Part shown: one piece after another, positions 17,301 to 24,691 of the stretch
Layout of the letters: each line of letters begins with the position of its first letter
Numbering within the stretch: the first letter of the stretch is position 1
From: Metapseudomonas sp043392685
GTDB taxonomy: Bacteria; Pseudomonadota; Gammaproteobacteria; Pseudomonadales; Pseudomonadaceae
NCBI GenBank assembly: GCA_043392685.1
Contig: JBHZGM010000001.1
DNA length: 64,000 nt
Reading direction: 5' to 3' (one strand)
Program-made: the position numbers and the translations under genes
Notes under the pieces: generated by a model
The model's database searches: none
What the model saw: only the letters and a program-made list of their open reading frames with translations
Told to the model about the DNA's origin: nothing

Positions 17301-17878
17301 TGGACAGCCACCAGACCCGCGCCGAAAAAGGCCTTGGCCTTGGCCTGGCGATTGCCGACGGTCTCTGCCGTGTGCTCGGCCACAAGCTGGAAGTGCGCTC
17401 CTGGCCGGGCAAGGGCAGCGTGTTCAGCGTCACCGTGCCCATGGCCCGCGCGCAGCAGCCCTCCCCCATCGTGCAGAAGCAGGCCGAAGCCAATGGTCAG
17501 GCCCTCGCCGGTACCCAGGTGCTGTGCATCGACAACGAGGACAGCATCCTCACCGGCATGCACAGCCTGCTATCGCGCTGGGGCTGCCAGGTCTGGACCG
17601 CGCGCAACCGCCTGGAATGCGAGCACCTGCTGGCCGAAGAAGTGCGGCCGCAACTGGCGCTGGTGGACTACCACCTGGATGAAGGGGAAACCGGCACCGA
17701 ACTCATGGCCTGGCTACGCACCCGCCTGGGCGAACCGCTGCCCGGCGTGGTGATCAGCGCCGACGGCCGCGCCGAACTGGTGGCCGAAGTCCACGCCGCC
17801 GGCCTGGACTACCTGGCCAAACCGGTGAAGCCGGCTGCGCTGCGGGCACTGATCAGCCGGCATGTGAGCCTGCGCTGA
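14399..17878 (+). CDS. transporter-fused hybrid sensor histidine kinase (CbrA/NahK-like)
   Basis: A 1159-residue inner-membrane kinase. Residues about 1-490 are a sodium:solute symporter (SLC5)-like domain with roughly thirteen helices. A PAS domain lies near 635-750 (GAIENITQGISVVDQSLRLVAWN), followed by a short coiled coil (about 755-785). HisKA has phospho-acceptor H806 in FLAAVSHDLMQPLNA. The HATPase domain (about 905-1020) has LRNFLTN-like, DRGPGIPE and KGLGLGLAIA boxes. A C-terminal receiver has the phosphorylatable D1090 (LALVDYHLDEG). No cognate regulator gene is adjacent. The symporter part may sense or transport a nutrient; the ligand is unknown. GGAG precedes the ATG. Confidence 0.93.
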   Translation: MSLSSGLIATVAFLYMAILFAIAFYGDRRSAPLSPRLRAWVYSLSLAVYCTSWTFFGAVGQAAGQVWNFLPIYLGPILLLLLAPWVVQKMVLISKQENITSIADFIAARYGKSQTLAVVVALICLVSVLPYIALQLKGIVLGVNLLIGSGADSSGTRAQDTALIVSLVLALFTILFGTRNLDATEHHRGMVLAIAFESLVKLLAFLAVGAYVTFGLFDGFDDLFERARNAPQLEHYWSQSMDWSSLLVQTGVAMLAIICLPRQFHVTVVENIEPRDLRQARWVFPIYLALAALFVVPIALAGQMLLPGGVMPDSFVISLPLAEAHPTLALLAFIGGASAATGMVIVEAVALSTMVSNDMLLPWLLRRQNAERPFEAFRHWMLSVRRVSIVVIILLGYVSYRLLGSTASLATIGQIAFASIAQLGPAMIGALFWKQANRRGVFAGLAAGAALWAYTLVLPVMARGLGWPLENFPGLTWMMNNPLNLPIDPLTQGVVLSLAGNWILFAWVSVFSRTRVSEHWQASRFIGQQVSARSSSRTLLAVQVDDLLMLASRFVGEERAQQSFVRFAYRLGISFNPAQNANQDWITHTERLLAGVLGASSARAVVKAAIEGREMQVEDVVRIADEASEVLEFNRALLQGAIENITQGISVVDQSLRLVAWNRRYLELFDYPDGLISVGRPIADIIRYNAERGLCGPGEVESHVARRLFWMRQGTPHTSERLFPNGRVIELIGNPMPGGGFVMSFTDITAFRQAERGLKDANEGLEQRVAERTRELSKLNQALTEAKGTAEAANQSKTRFLAAVSHDLMQPLNAARLFSAALSHQQDALPPEARELVNHLDSSLRSAEDLITDLLDISRLESGRVTPDRNAFPLASLFDTLGAEFKVLAQEQGMDFRLRGSKLRVESDMKLLRRVLQNFLTNAFRYARGRVLLGVRRDGNNLRLEVWDRGPGIPEDKRKVIFEEFKRLDSHQTRAEKGLGLGLAIADGLCRVLGHKLEVRSWPGKGSVFSVTVPMARAQQPSPIVQKQAEANGQALAGTQVLCIDNEDSILTGMHSLLSRWGCQVWTARNRLECEHLLAEEVRPQLALVDYHLDEGETGTELMAWLRTRLGEPLPGVVISADGRAELVAEVHAAGLDYLAKPVKPAALRALISRHVSLR

Positions 17879-17882
17879 AAAA

Positions 17883-17909
17883 CGGTGGATGAAAGAGCGT
17901 CATCCACCG
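17883..17909 (+). terminator. hairpin after the sensor kinase gene
   Basis: Ten-bp perfect stem CGGTGGATGA/TCATCCACCG with a 7-base loop, 4 bases beyond the stop. No U-run follows, so termination is likely but not certain. Confidence 0.55.
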
Positions 17910-17960
17910 GCTGGCTGAAGCTCGCACGGAAACACAATCGCGGGCTCGGACTGCATCCTT

Positions 17961-18056
17961 GTGGGGGCGAATTCATTCGTCAAGGGCAACGCACCTGCCC
18001 CTGACACCAGAGAGCAGGCCCTTGGCCTGTCTGGCGAATGAATTCGCCCCTTCAGG
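17961..18056. repeat. REPIN: two inverted REP units
   Basis: The left unit GTGGGGGCGAATTCATTCG starts at 17961; the right inverted unit GCGAATGAATTCGCCCC lies at about 18034-18050. The spacing and orientation match the REPINs at 11541-11640 and 19928-20025. It occupies the middle of the 289-bp gene-free stretch 17879-18167, in which I see no gene. Confidence 0.8.
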
Positions 18057-18167
18057 AGTATCCCGGCCTACCCCACCACACAGGTTTCCAGACGCTATTC
18101 CAGGCCCCCTATGCGGGATCGATAAAGCGTGTCCACCCTGCAAACGGCATCAGCCCCGCAGCGGAAC

Positions 18168-18620
18168 TCAGAGCTCCTCGTCTTCGCGCACCAGCACGCA
18201 ATGCAGGCCGTCGTCGTCTTCGATGCAGTCGTAGAGATAGAACATCTGCACTTCGCTGGAGGCGGTGACCACTGCAACGAAATCGCCGGCATCGGCGAGG
18301 AAGAATTCGCGGGTTTCCGGGTCGGCCTGGCATTCGATCAGCGCGGTGACGAAGGCAGAAGGCTCGATGTCGCCGAAGTAGTCGTCGCGTTCCTGTGCGC
18401 TCCACTCGGCTGGTGCCTCGAAGTGGCCGGTGAAGAGGATGCGCGCATCGCCCAGGTCTTCCTCTTCGGCGTCCAGGTCGTTCTCGTCGGGGCGATAGAG
18501 GCTGCAGTCCAGGGCATCGGCGTGGCCGAGTACGGCCTGGCGGGCGGCCAGGCGCTTCTGCGGATCGAGGCCGGCAGCCAGGCAAATCTGCTCCCAGCTG
18601 TCTTGCGGGCGTGGGGACAC
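18168..18620 (-). CDS. conserved hypothetical acidic protein
   Basis: A 150-residue, strongly acidic cytosolic protein with no signal or membrane segment and no domain I recognise. It contains QDSWEQICLAAGLDPQKRLAARQAVLG, a stretch EEEDLGDARILFTGHFEAP, and ends in an acidic tail CIEDDDGLHCVLVREDEEL. The GTG start at 18620 was chosen because AGAAGGAAT lies about 8 bases upstream and the following sequence reads as structured protein; a longer frame exists but its extension is poor. Monocistronic, flanked by a REPIN and a zapE-like gene. Confidence 0.68.
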   Translation of the reverse strand: MSPRPQDSWEQICLAAGLDPQKRLAARQAVLGHADALDCSLYRPDENDLDAEEEDLGDARILFTGHFEAPAEWSAQERDDYFGDIEPSAFVTALIECQADPETREFFLADAGDFVAVVTASSEVQMFYLYDCIEDDDGLHCVLVREDEEL

Positions 18621-18757
18621 GGATGGATTCCTTCTAGGATGGGGAGTGGTAAAGGAGTCTAGTGTCAGGCACGCCGAAGCGGCGGGCAATTCTCCTGTGC
18701 CCCGGGATGGGCTTCATCATCCCCGCCGCGACCCCGTCCGGCTCAGACAGCGCGGCG

Positions 18758-19864
18758 TCAGAAGCGTTCGAGCTGCATCTCGCGCAGGCGGCTCAGGGTA
18801 CGTCGGAAAGGAAACTCCAGATAACCCTCGGTGTAGAGGCGCTCCAGGGCTACGGCCGCTTCCACGAAGAGCGGCACCCGGCGGTCGTAGCACTCGTCCA
18901 CCAGGGCGATGAAGCGGCGCACGCCATCGTCATGCACTGACAGCTGCGGCAGCTCGCGGTCACCGGCGGCCACGCGCTCGACGCCATCCTCGGTACCACG
19001 GGCGATGCGCCCTTCGCGGCGGGCAGCGCTGAGGTTGGGTACATCTCCCAGCAGGATCGCCGGGAAACGGTCACACAGGGCGATGAAATCCAGCGCCGCC
19101 AACGGCTGCTCGCACAGGTCGGCATAGCGGAACCAGGCGGCTGCCGCGCATTGCCGCACCACCGGCACCGGGCGATGTCCCAGTTCCACCGGTTCGTCCG
19201 ATACGCCCTGCCCCGCCGCCAAGGCCTCGAATACCCCGGCCAGGGCACTCGGCCGTCCGGGTTCGGCCACCCAGTAACGCTGGTGGGCCGCGCCGGGATG
19301 CAGGCGATGGTCCTGTCCACCGTCCACCGCCACCACCTGCATGTGCTGTTCGATGGCCTCGATGGCAGGCAGGAAGCGCTCGCGATTGAAGCCATCGGCA
19401 TAGAGCTGCCGGGGCGGCTGGTTGGAGGTGGCGACCATGGCAACGCCCTCCTCGAACATCGCCCGCAGCAGGCGTCCGAGCAGCATGGCGTCACCGATGT
19501 CGTTGACGAACAGCTCGTCGAAGCAGAGCACCCGGACCTCTTCCGCCAGTTCACGGGCCAGCGCCCGCAGCGGGTCCGGCGTGCCGGTGAGCTGGAACAG
19601 CCGCTGGTGCACCCAGCGCATGAAGTGATGGAAGTGCTGACGCCGGGCCGGGACCTTGAGGCTCTGGTGGAAGCGATCCATCAGCCAGGTCTTGCCGCGC
19701 CCCACCGGGCCCCAGAGGTAAACGCCGGTCGCCTCGCCAGCACGGTGCAGCGCCTCATGACAGGCCTGCAGGCAATCCACGGCATGGCGCTGGGCCGGCT
19801 CCGGCTGGAACCCGCCCTGCTCCAGGGCATGGCGGTAGGCGGCAAGAGGGGATTCGAAAGTCAT
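18758..19864 (-). CDS. zapE: AFG1/ZapE-family P-loop ATPase
   Basis: A 368-residue ATPase of the AFG1/ZapE family, whose E. coli member associates with the Z-ring during division. Walker A is GPVGRGKT at residues 52-59, Walker B is VLCFDELFVNDIGDAM, and sensor-1 is VATSNQPP. The C-terminal helical part ends RTLSRLREMQLERF. Pseudomonads often carry two members; this one's N-terminus (MTFESPLAAYRHAL) seems to be the divergent paralogue, so a division role is inferred only from the family. An upstream in-frame ATG at 19891 would add nine residues; neither has a clear ribosome site. Confidence 0.82.
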   Translation of the reverse strand: MTFESPLAAYRHALEQGGFQPEPAQRHAVDCLQACHEALHRAGEATGVYLWGPVGRGKTWLMDRFHQSLKVPARRQHFHHFMRWVHQRLFQLTGTPDPLRALARELAEEVRVLCFDELFVNDIGDAMLLGRLLRAMFEEGVAMVATSNQPPRQLYADGFNRERFLPAIEAIEQHMQVVAVDGGQDHRLHPGAAHQRYWVAEPGRPSALAGVFEALAAGQGVSDEPVELGHRPVPVVRQCAAAAWFRYADLCEQPLAALDFIALCDRFPAILLGDVPNLSAARREGRIARGTEDGVERVAAGDRELPQLSVHDDGVRRFIALVDECYDRRVPLFVEAAVALERLYTEGYLEFPFRRTLSRLREMQLERF

Positions 19865-19927
19865 GGCGCCGCATTGTGCGGGTTGGGTCATGGGAAGCAA
19901 GGGTACCGGCCTATCGACTGCTCTGAT

Positions 19928-20025
19928 TGTGGGGGCGATTTCAATCGCTAAGCAGACCGCAGGCCTGCCTTGCCAACTTCCTGGGGCCACGGTGTGGCCC
20001 TTGGCGAATGAATTCGCCCCCACAG
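19928..20025. repeat. REPIN: two inverted REP units
   Basis: Left unit TGTGGGGGCGATTTCAATCG from 19928; right inverted unit TTGGCGAATGAATTCGCCCC from 20001. It lies between the 3' end of lysA and the 5' side of zapE. The left unit belongs to the GATTTCAATC variant and the right to the GAATTCATTC variant, so one element mixes both subtypes. Confidence 0.8.
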
Positions 20026-20045
20026 ATTTGCAGCAGGATTGATCC

Positions 20046-21284
20046 TTAGAACTGCTCCAGCGCCAGCAGGTCGGCCAGGGGCTGGCGACGGCGGATCAGG
20101 CGCAGCTCATCACCGTCCACCAGCACTTCCGGCAGCAGCGGACGGCTGTTGTAGTTGGAGGACATGGACGCGCCATAGGCACCGGTATCGTGGATCAGCA
20201 GCAGGTCGCCGACCTGCGCCGCCGGCAGGACACGCGGTGCCACCAGGCCGCCGTCGTGCTGGGTGAAGACGTCACCGGACTCGCACAGCGGGCCGGCCAC
20301 CACCGTCTCACGCTGCGCAGCGGTGGACGGGTTGCCGTCGGCGTCCAGCAGGCTCATGCCGTGGAAGCTGCCGTACATGGATGGACGCATCAGGTCGTTG
20401 AAGCCGGCATCCACCAGGATGAAGTGGTTGTTACCCACATCCTTCACCGCACGCACTTCGCTGAGCAGGCAGCCGGATTCAGCCACCAGGAAACGCCCCG
20501 GTTCCAGCTCCAGGCGCACCGGATGCTGCACGATGCCCTCGATTTCGCGGCGGGCCAGGTTCCACAGCTCGGCATAGCGCGGAATGTCCACCGCCGGGTC
20601 GTTCTCGCGATAGGGAATCGACAGGCCGCCGCCGGCGGAAATCGCTTCCAGGTCGCAGCCCAGGTCGCGCACCGCGCCGACCATGGCGCCGCAGACTTCT
20701 TCCAGGTGGCGGTAGTCGACGCCCGAACCGATGTGCATGTGCAACCCCACCAGCACCAGGCCGTATTCGCGGATCACCGCCACCGCGTCGTGCAGCTGGC
20801 TGTGCCAAATGCCGTGCTTGCTGTTCTCACCGCCGGTGTTGGTCTTCTGGCTGTGGCCATGGCCGAAGCCGGGGTTGATGCGCAGCCAGACGCGGTGGCC
20901 GGGGCTCGCCTGGCCAAGCTGGGTGAGCATGTCGATGGAGCCGACGTTCACCTCGATGCCCAGTTCCACGGCGCGCGCCAGCGTGGCGCGGTCGAGCAGG
21001 TCGCAGGTCAGCACCACGCCGGCCGGTTCACCCTTGGGCGAGTAGCCGGCCAGCAGCGCGCGTTCGATCTCGCCGAGGGACACCGCGTCCACCTGCACGC
21101 CCTCCTCGCGCATCAGCCGCAGAATGCTCAGGTTGGAGCAGGCCTTCTGGGCGAAGCGGATCACGTCGAAGCCCTTGAGCTGGGCGATGCGCTCGCGGAT
21201 CACCGCGGCGTCGTAGCACCACAGCGGGGTGCCGTGTTCACGGGCGAGAGTGGCGAGGGTAGCGGCGGGAATGTTCGGGCGCAT
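20046..21284 (-). CDS. lysA: diaminopimelate decarboxylase
   Basis: Catalyses the last step of lysine synthesis: meso-diaminopimelate to lysine plus CO2, PLP-dependent, cytosolic. It is a 412-residue fold-type III (alanine-racemase-like) decarboxylase. The PLP lysine is K47 in FAQKACSN. The phosphate-binding glycines are in SAGGGLSIPY, the active-site dyad cysteine in GPLCESGDVF, and the substrate-binding motif is EPGRFLVAESG. GGAGG precedes the ATG at 21284. Divergent from a LysR gene 119 bp away, the classic lysR-lysA arrangement in which LysR activates lysA. Pseudomonads often hold another lysA beside dapF, so this may be a second copy. Confidence 0.92.
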   Translation of the reverse strand: MRPNIPAATLATLAREHGTPLWCYDAAVIRERIAQLKGFDVIRFAQKACSNLSILRLMREEGVQVDAVSLGEIERALLAGYSPKGEPAGVVLTCDLLDRATLARAVELGIEVNVGSIDMLTQLGQASPGHRVWLRINPGFGHGHSQKTNTGGENSKHGIWHSQLHDAVAVIREYGLVLVGLHMHIGSGVDYRHLEEVCGAMVGAVRDLGCDLEAISAGGGLSIPYRENDPAVDIPRYAELWNLARREIEGIVQHPVRLELEPGRFLVAESGCLLSEVRAVKDVGNNHFILVDAGFNDLMRPSMYGSFHGMSLLDADGNPSTAAQRETVVAGPLCESGDVFTQHDGGLVAPRVLPAAQVGDLLLIHDTGAYGASMSSNYNSRPLLPEVLVDGDELRLIRRRQPLADLLALEQF

Positions 21285-21403
21285 GGCAGCCTCCGGATTC
21301 AGGATGGCGTCATCATGGCGAGGCGGGACGATTCAATAAAATACCAATTCATGAACACACCATTCATTATTGATATGTACCGACACCCGTTTCCGAGCGC
21401 CCC

Positions 21404-22333
21404 ATGGACCTTTCCATTCGCCATATCGAAATCTTCCGCGCCGTGATGACCGCCGGCAGCGTCACCGGCGCCGCGCGCCTGCTGTTCACCTCGCAGCCCA
21501 CCGTGAGCCGCGAGCTGGCGCGCTTCGAGCATTTGCTTGGATTCCAGCTGTTCGATCGCCAGGGCGGCCGTCTGACGCCCACCGCCCAGGGGCTGGCGCT
21601 GTACGACGAAGTGCAGCGTTCCTACGCCGGCCTGGAACGCATCGTCGGCGCGGCCCAGGCCATCCGCCGCTTCGACCAGGGCCAGTTGGCCATCACCGCC
21701 CTTCCGGTCTTTGCCCAGACCCTGCTGCCGGGGTTCTGCCAGGCCTTCCTCGAACGCCACCCGGGTGTGCGCCTGTCCATCAGCGCCCAAGAGTCGCCCC
21801 TGCTGGAGGAATCACTGAGCGGCCAGCGGCATGACCTGGGCCTGTCGGAAACCGACCTGCTGCCCCGAGGTACCCGGGGTTCGACGCTGTTCGCCGCCGA
21901 TATGGTCTGCGTGCTGCCGGATGGCCACGAGTTGCTGGCCAGGTCAGAACTCACCCTGGCGGACTTCCACGGCCGACCGTTCATCAGCCTGGCCGGGCTG
22001 GACATCTACCGACAAAGCCTGGATGCCCACTTCCAGGCCGCCGGGGTGGAACGCCGGATGGTGGTGGAAACCAGCACCGCCGCCTCGGTCTGCGCCATGG
22101 TCCGCCGGGGGCTGGGCCTGGCCATCGTCAACCCGCTGAGTGCGCTGGACGAGGCCGGGCGCGGGGTGCAGATACGCCGGCTACAGACCTCCGTGCCCTT
22201 CCGCGTGCAGCTGATCCGCCCGGAGTACCGGCCCTCGTCGGCGCTGGTGGACGAAGCGGAGGACGTGTTGAAGGACGTGGCGGAGGGATTCCTGGGACGG
22301 CTGGAGTCCCGGCTGCGCGGAGTCATTGCATAG
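21404..22333 (+). CDS. lysR: LysR-family transcriptional regulator of lysA
   Basis: A 309-residue LysR-type regulator. The winged helix-turn-helix is at residues 4-63 (IEIFRAVMTAGSVTGAARLLFTSQPTVSRELARFE). The effector domain follows from about residue 92 and ends near 295. The N-terminus matches LysR proteins paired with lysA, and the gene is divergent from lysA. The shared 119-bp intergenic region holds repeated ATTCAT half-sites (near 21349-21367), plausible LysR contacts. Predicted to activate lysA when lysine is short (family knowledge). Confidence 0.88.
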   Translation: MDLSIRHIEIFRAVMTAGSVTGAARLLFTSQPTVSRELARFEHLLGFQLFDRQGGRLTPTAQGLALYDEVQRSYAGLERIVGAAQAIRRFDQGQLAITALPVFAQTLLPGFCQAFLERHPGVRLSISAQESPLLEESLSGQRHDLGLSETDLLPRGTRGSTLFAADMVCVLPDGHELLARSELTLADFHGRPFISLAGLDIYRQSLDAHFQAAGVERRMVVETSTAASVCAMVRRGLGLAIVNPLSALDEAGRGVQIRRLQTSVPFRVQLIRPEYRPSSALVDEAEDVLKDVAEGFLGRLESRLRGVIA

Positions 22334-22381
22334 GGGCGCCGCGCGCACCGGGAAGCCGGCACCTGTCCTGGGCATTGCCTC

Positions 22382-22433
22382 GGTGCGCATGGCGCACCCT
22401 ACGACCTGTGGGGGCGATTTCAATCGCTGGGCA
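22382..22433. repeat. GGTGCGC palindrome plus REP unit
   Basis: A 7-bp inverted repeat GGTGCGC-ATG-GCGCACC (22382-22398) is followed by a single REP unit TGTGGGGGCGATTTCAATCG (22407-22426). The first element recurs at 24603-24657. Together they fill the gap between lysR and pbpG. Confidence 0.72.
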
Positions 22434-22456
22434 GGTGAAAACCTGCCCTTCGCTCA

Positions 22457-23401
22457 TTACTGCGAACCCGCCTGCACCGTCGCCTGGCGCAGCTGGTTGT
22501 CCTTGTACTGGCGGTAATTCTTCGCGGCCGCCGGCACCGGGCCGCTCTTGCCGGTTTCCAGCCAGCGGCGCATGCGCGTGGCGTCCGCCACGTGGGTGTA
22601 TTTGCCGAAGGCATCCAGCAGCACCATGGCCACCGGGCGACCGTTCATGTGAGTCAGCATCACCAGGCAGTGACCCGCCTCATCGGTGAAGCCGGTCTTG
22701 GTGACCTGAATGCTCCAGCCGGCCTTGCGCACCAGATTGTTGGTATTGCGGAAGCCCAGGCTGTAGCGCGGCTTGACGAAAGTGATGGTCTTTTCCGGAG
22801 TGGTGCTGAGCTGGCTCAGCATCGGGTACTTGCGCGCTTCCTTGAGCAGCAGCACCAGGTCGTGGGCGCTGGAGACGTTGTGCAGCGACAGGCCGGTGGG
22901 TTCGACATAGCGGGTGCTGGTCATGCCCAGCGCGCGTGCCTTGGCGTTCATCGCCTTGATGAAGGCCGAATAGCCGCCCGGATAGGCCTCGGCCAGGGCG
23001 GTGGCGGCGCGGTTCTCCGACGACATCAGGGTCATCAGCATCATGTCGTGGCGGCTGACCTGGCTGCCCACGCGCACCCGCGAGTACACGCCTTTCATGT
23101 CCGGGTTGTCACGGATGGTCACGGTGATGATCTCGTCCATGGACTGTTTGGCGTCCAGCACCACCATGGCGGTCATCAGCTTGGTCACCGAGGCGATCGG
23201 GGCGACCAGGTCGGGATTGCGGGAATACAGGACCTTGTCGGTCTTGAGGTCCAGCAGCATCACGCTGCCGGAAGCCAGGTGCAGTTGCGCCGGGTCGCGA
23301 ACCGGCGGCGGCGCTTCCTGGGCTTGGGCCGGGGAGCCTGCGAAGACGAACAGGCAGGTACCGAGAACGAACAGCTTGGCGATCGAACTGCAAATTTTCA
23401 C
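22457..23401 (-). CDS. pbpG: D-alanyl-D-alanine endopeptidase (PBP7)
   Basis: A 314-residue periplasmic low-molecular-weight penicillin-binding protein, S11 peptidase family, that cleaves D-Ala-meso-DAP cross-links in peptidoglycan. The signal peptide ends near residue 28 (PAQA-QEAPP). Active-site motifs are present: SVTK with nucleophile S71, SEN (S128-x-N130) and KTG at 235-237. The long C-terminal domain of PBP5 is absent, consistent with PBP7. The start is GTG at 23401, with only a weak ribosome site; the 5' leader is a long CU-rich tract (opposite the purine run at 23414-23443). Probably monocistronic. Confidence 0.92.
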   Translation of the reverse strand: MKICSSIAKLFVLGTCLFVFAGSPAQAQEAPPPVRDPAQLHLASGSVMLLDLKTDKVLYSRNPDLVAPIASVTKLMTAMVVLDAKQSMDEIITVTIRDNPDMKGVYSRVRVGSQVSRHDMMLMTLMSSENRAATALAEAYPGGYSAFIKAMNAKARALGMTSTRYVEPTGLSLHNVSSAHDLVLLLKEARKYPMLSQLSTTPEKTITFVKPRYSLGFRNTNNLVRKAGWSIQVTKTGFTDEAGHCLVMLTHMNGRPVAMVLLDAFGKYTHVADATRMRRWLETGKSGPVPAAAKNYRQYKDNQLRQATVQAGSQ

Positions 23402-23579
23402 GATGCGTCCAGTAAAGAAAGAAAAAAGGAAGGAAAAGAAGAGTAGGACCCATACCTCAGGAGTATAGGAAGGAAGACGCGCTGATACTCAGCACCTTCC
23501 GTCAATGAGGCCCGATTCTGCGCCTTTGGCCGTAGGACTGCCAGAGGAAGTACCAGGTGTTTCCGCTATATCTGCGTTA

Positions 23580-23702
23580 AGTGTCGGGACGTCTCGCCAA
23601 GACGGTTTCTACCAGGTTCCGAGGGCTGACTGGACGGTGGTCAGGCAAACCGGAGCGGATGGCTGGAACGAAGAAGGGGCGCTGCGCGGCGCCCCTTTTT
23701 TC
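23580..23702 (+). ncRNA. candidate small RNA of about 120 nt with Rho-independent terminator
   Basis: The gene-free stretch 23402-23707 contains, on plus, a -10-like CTATATCT (23566-23573). Next come a hairpin CGTCT/AGACG (about 23590-23604), a hairpin CTGAC/GTCAG (about 23626-23643), and a strong terminator GGGGCGC/GCGCCCC (23676-23695) followed by seven T. There is no good reading frame. The extended -10 resembles RpoS promoters. Size and layout recall the RpoS-dependent Pseudomonas sRNA RgsA (P16), but I cannot confirm the identity by eye. Confidence 0.6.
23676..23702 (+). terminator. terminator of the candidate sRNA
   Basis: Seven-bp all-GC stem with a 6-base loop and a run of seven T on the plus strand. 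On minus the following bases are TTCTTCG, so it could also weakly end the SDR gene that stops at 23708. Confidence 0.88.
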
Positions 23703-23707
23703 CTGAT

Positions 23708-24586
23708 TCAGATCACCCGTGCCGGATGCTGCTGGCGCGGGCTGCCGAGCATTTCGCGGTAGGACGGCGGCTGGCGGCCCTCTGCTTCGCCGATGCCATA
23801 GCCCTCGGCCAATTCGGCGGTGATCAGGGTCTGCCCGCTCAGCGCCTTGAGCTTCGGGTCGTTCAGCAACGCATGGATCACCCGGCCGTTGAACTCCGGC
23901 GTTTCCGCCATGGCGAGGAAGGCCTCGTACTGGTCGGCCCGCTCGGCACCGGCAATGGCGGTGCGTTCGGTACGCTGCGGCCCCAGCCACAGGGACACAG
24001 CGCTGACGCCGGTACCTTCGAGGTCCACCGCCATGTCCGCGGCGAACTTGTCCACGCCGGCCTTCTGCGCGCCGTAGGCCGGGCCGTGCATGTAGCAGCC
24101 AGCGCCGTAGGACGAAACGAAGGCGATGAGCCCGTGGCCGTTCTTCACCAGCAGCGGCGCCGCGTAGTAGCTGACCACGTAGGCCGAGCGCAGTCCCACG
24201 TCGAGGATGTCCACCAGTTCCAGGGGTTTCTCCCAGAAGGGACCGGGGTCGATCAGATTCTCGTGCAAGAAGGCCACGTTGTTCACCAGCAGGTCGAGGC
24301 AGCCCTGCTCCTCTTCGATACGGGCGAACAGCGCGCGCACCTGCTCGTCATCACGATGGTCGCAGGGCACGGCGATACCCAGGCCACCGGCGTGGGTCAC
24401 TGCCTCGGCGGTTTCGGCGAGGCTGCCAGGCAACAACTGGCCACGCAGGTGGCTGGTGCTCTCGGTCGCGGAGCGGCCGCTGAGGTAAACGGTCATACCG
24501 GCGGCCCCCAGGGCAATGGCGATGCCCTTGCCGACGCCACGGCTGGCACCGGTGACCAGGGCGATGCGGGGTTTGTTTGCAGTCAT
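23708..24586 (-). CDS. short-chain dehydrogenase/reductase
   Basis: A 292-residue classical SDR: NAD(P)-binding TGASRGVG (residues 12-19), NNVAF in place of the usual NNAG, catalytic serine in FVSSYGAGCY and the Y-x-x-x-K pair in AYGAQKAG. Predicted to oxidise or reduce a hydroxyl/keto group; the exact substrate is unknown. In this island a hydroxysteroid- or terpenoid-type substrate is the natural guess. The ATG at 24586 has CGGGAGAAA upstream. It follows the KstD-like gene by 105 bp containing two GGTGCGC palindromes, so it may be the second gene of that transcript. Confidence 0.85.
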   Translation of the reverse strand: MTANKPRIALVTGASRGVGKGIAIALGAAGMTVYLSGRSATESTSHLRGQLLPGSLAETAEAVTHAGGLGIAVPCDHRDDEQVRALFARIEEEQGCLDLLVNNVAFLHENLIDPGPFWEKPLELVDILDVGLRSAYVVSYYAAPLLVKNGHGLIAFVSSYGAGCYMHGPAYGAQKAGVDKFAADMAVDLEGTGVSAVSLWLGPQRTERTAIAGAERADQYEAFLAMAETPEFNGRVIHALLNDPKLKALSGQTLITAELAEGYGIGEAEGRQPPSYREMLGSPRQQHPARVI

Positions 24587-24602
24587 GGGTTTCTCCCGTA
24601 TG

Positions 24603-24657
24603 GGTGCGCCAAGCGCACCAAAAGCCCGCACGAATGCTTCGGTGCGCTTGGCGCACC
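24603..24657. repeat. two copies of the GGTGCGC-N3-GCGCACC palindrome
   Basis: Copies at 24603-24619 (spacer CAA) and 24641-24657 (spacer TTG), 38 bp apart, in the gap between the SDR and the KstD-like gene. The same palindrome occurs at 22382-22398. It is a separate small repeat family from the REP units. Confidence 0.72.
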
Positions 24658-24691
24658 CTGCGGGGCGTAGTTGGCTTCGCTCTTCCCGGAC

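Noticed and set aside
18662..18940. Small frames on plus across the start of the acidic hypothetical gene
   Set aside because: No ribosome site, low similarity to protein, overlap with zapE antisense.
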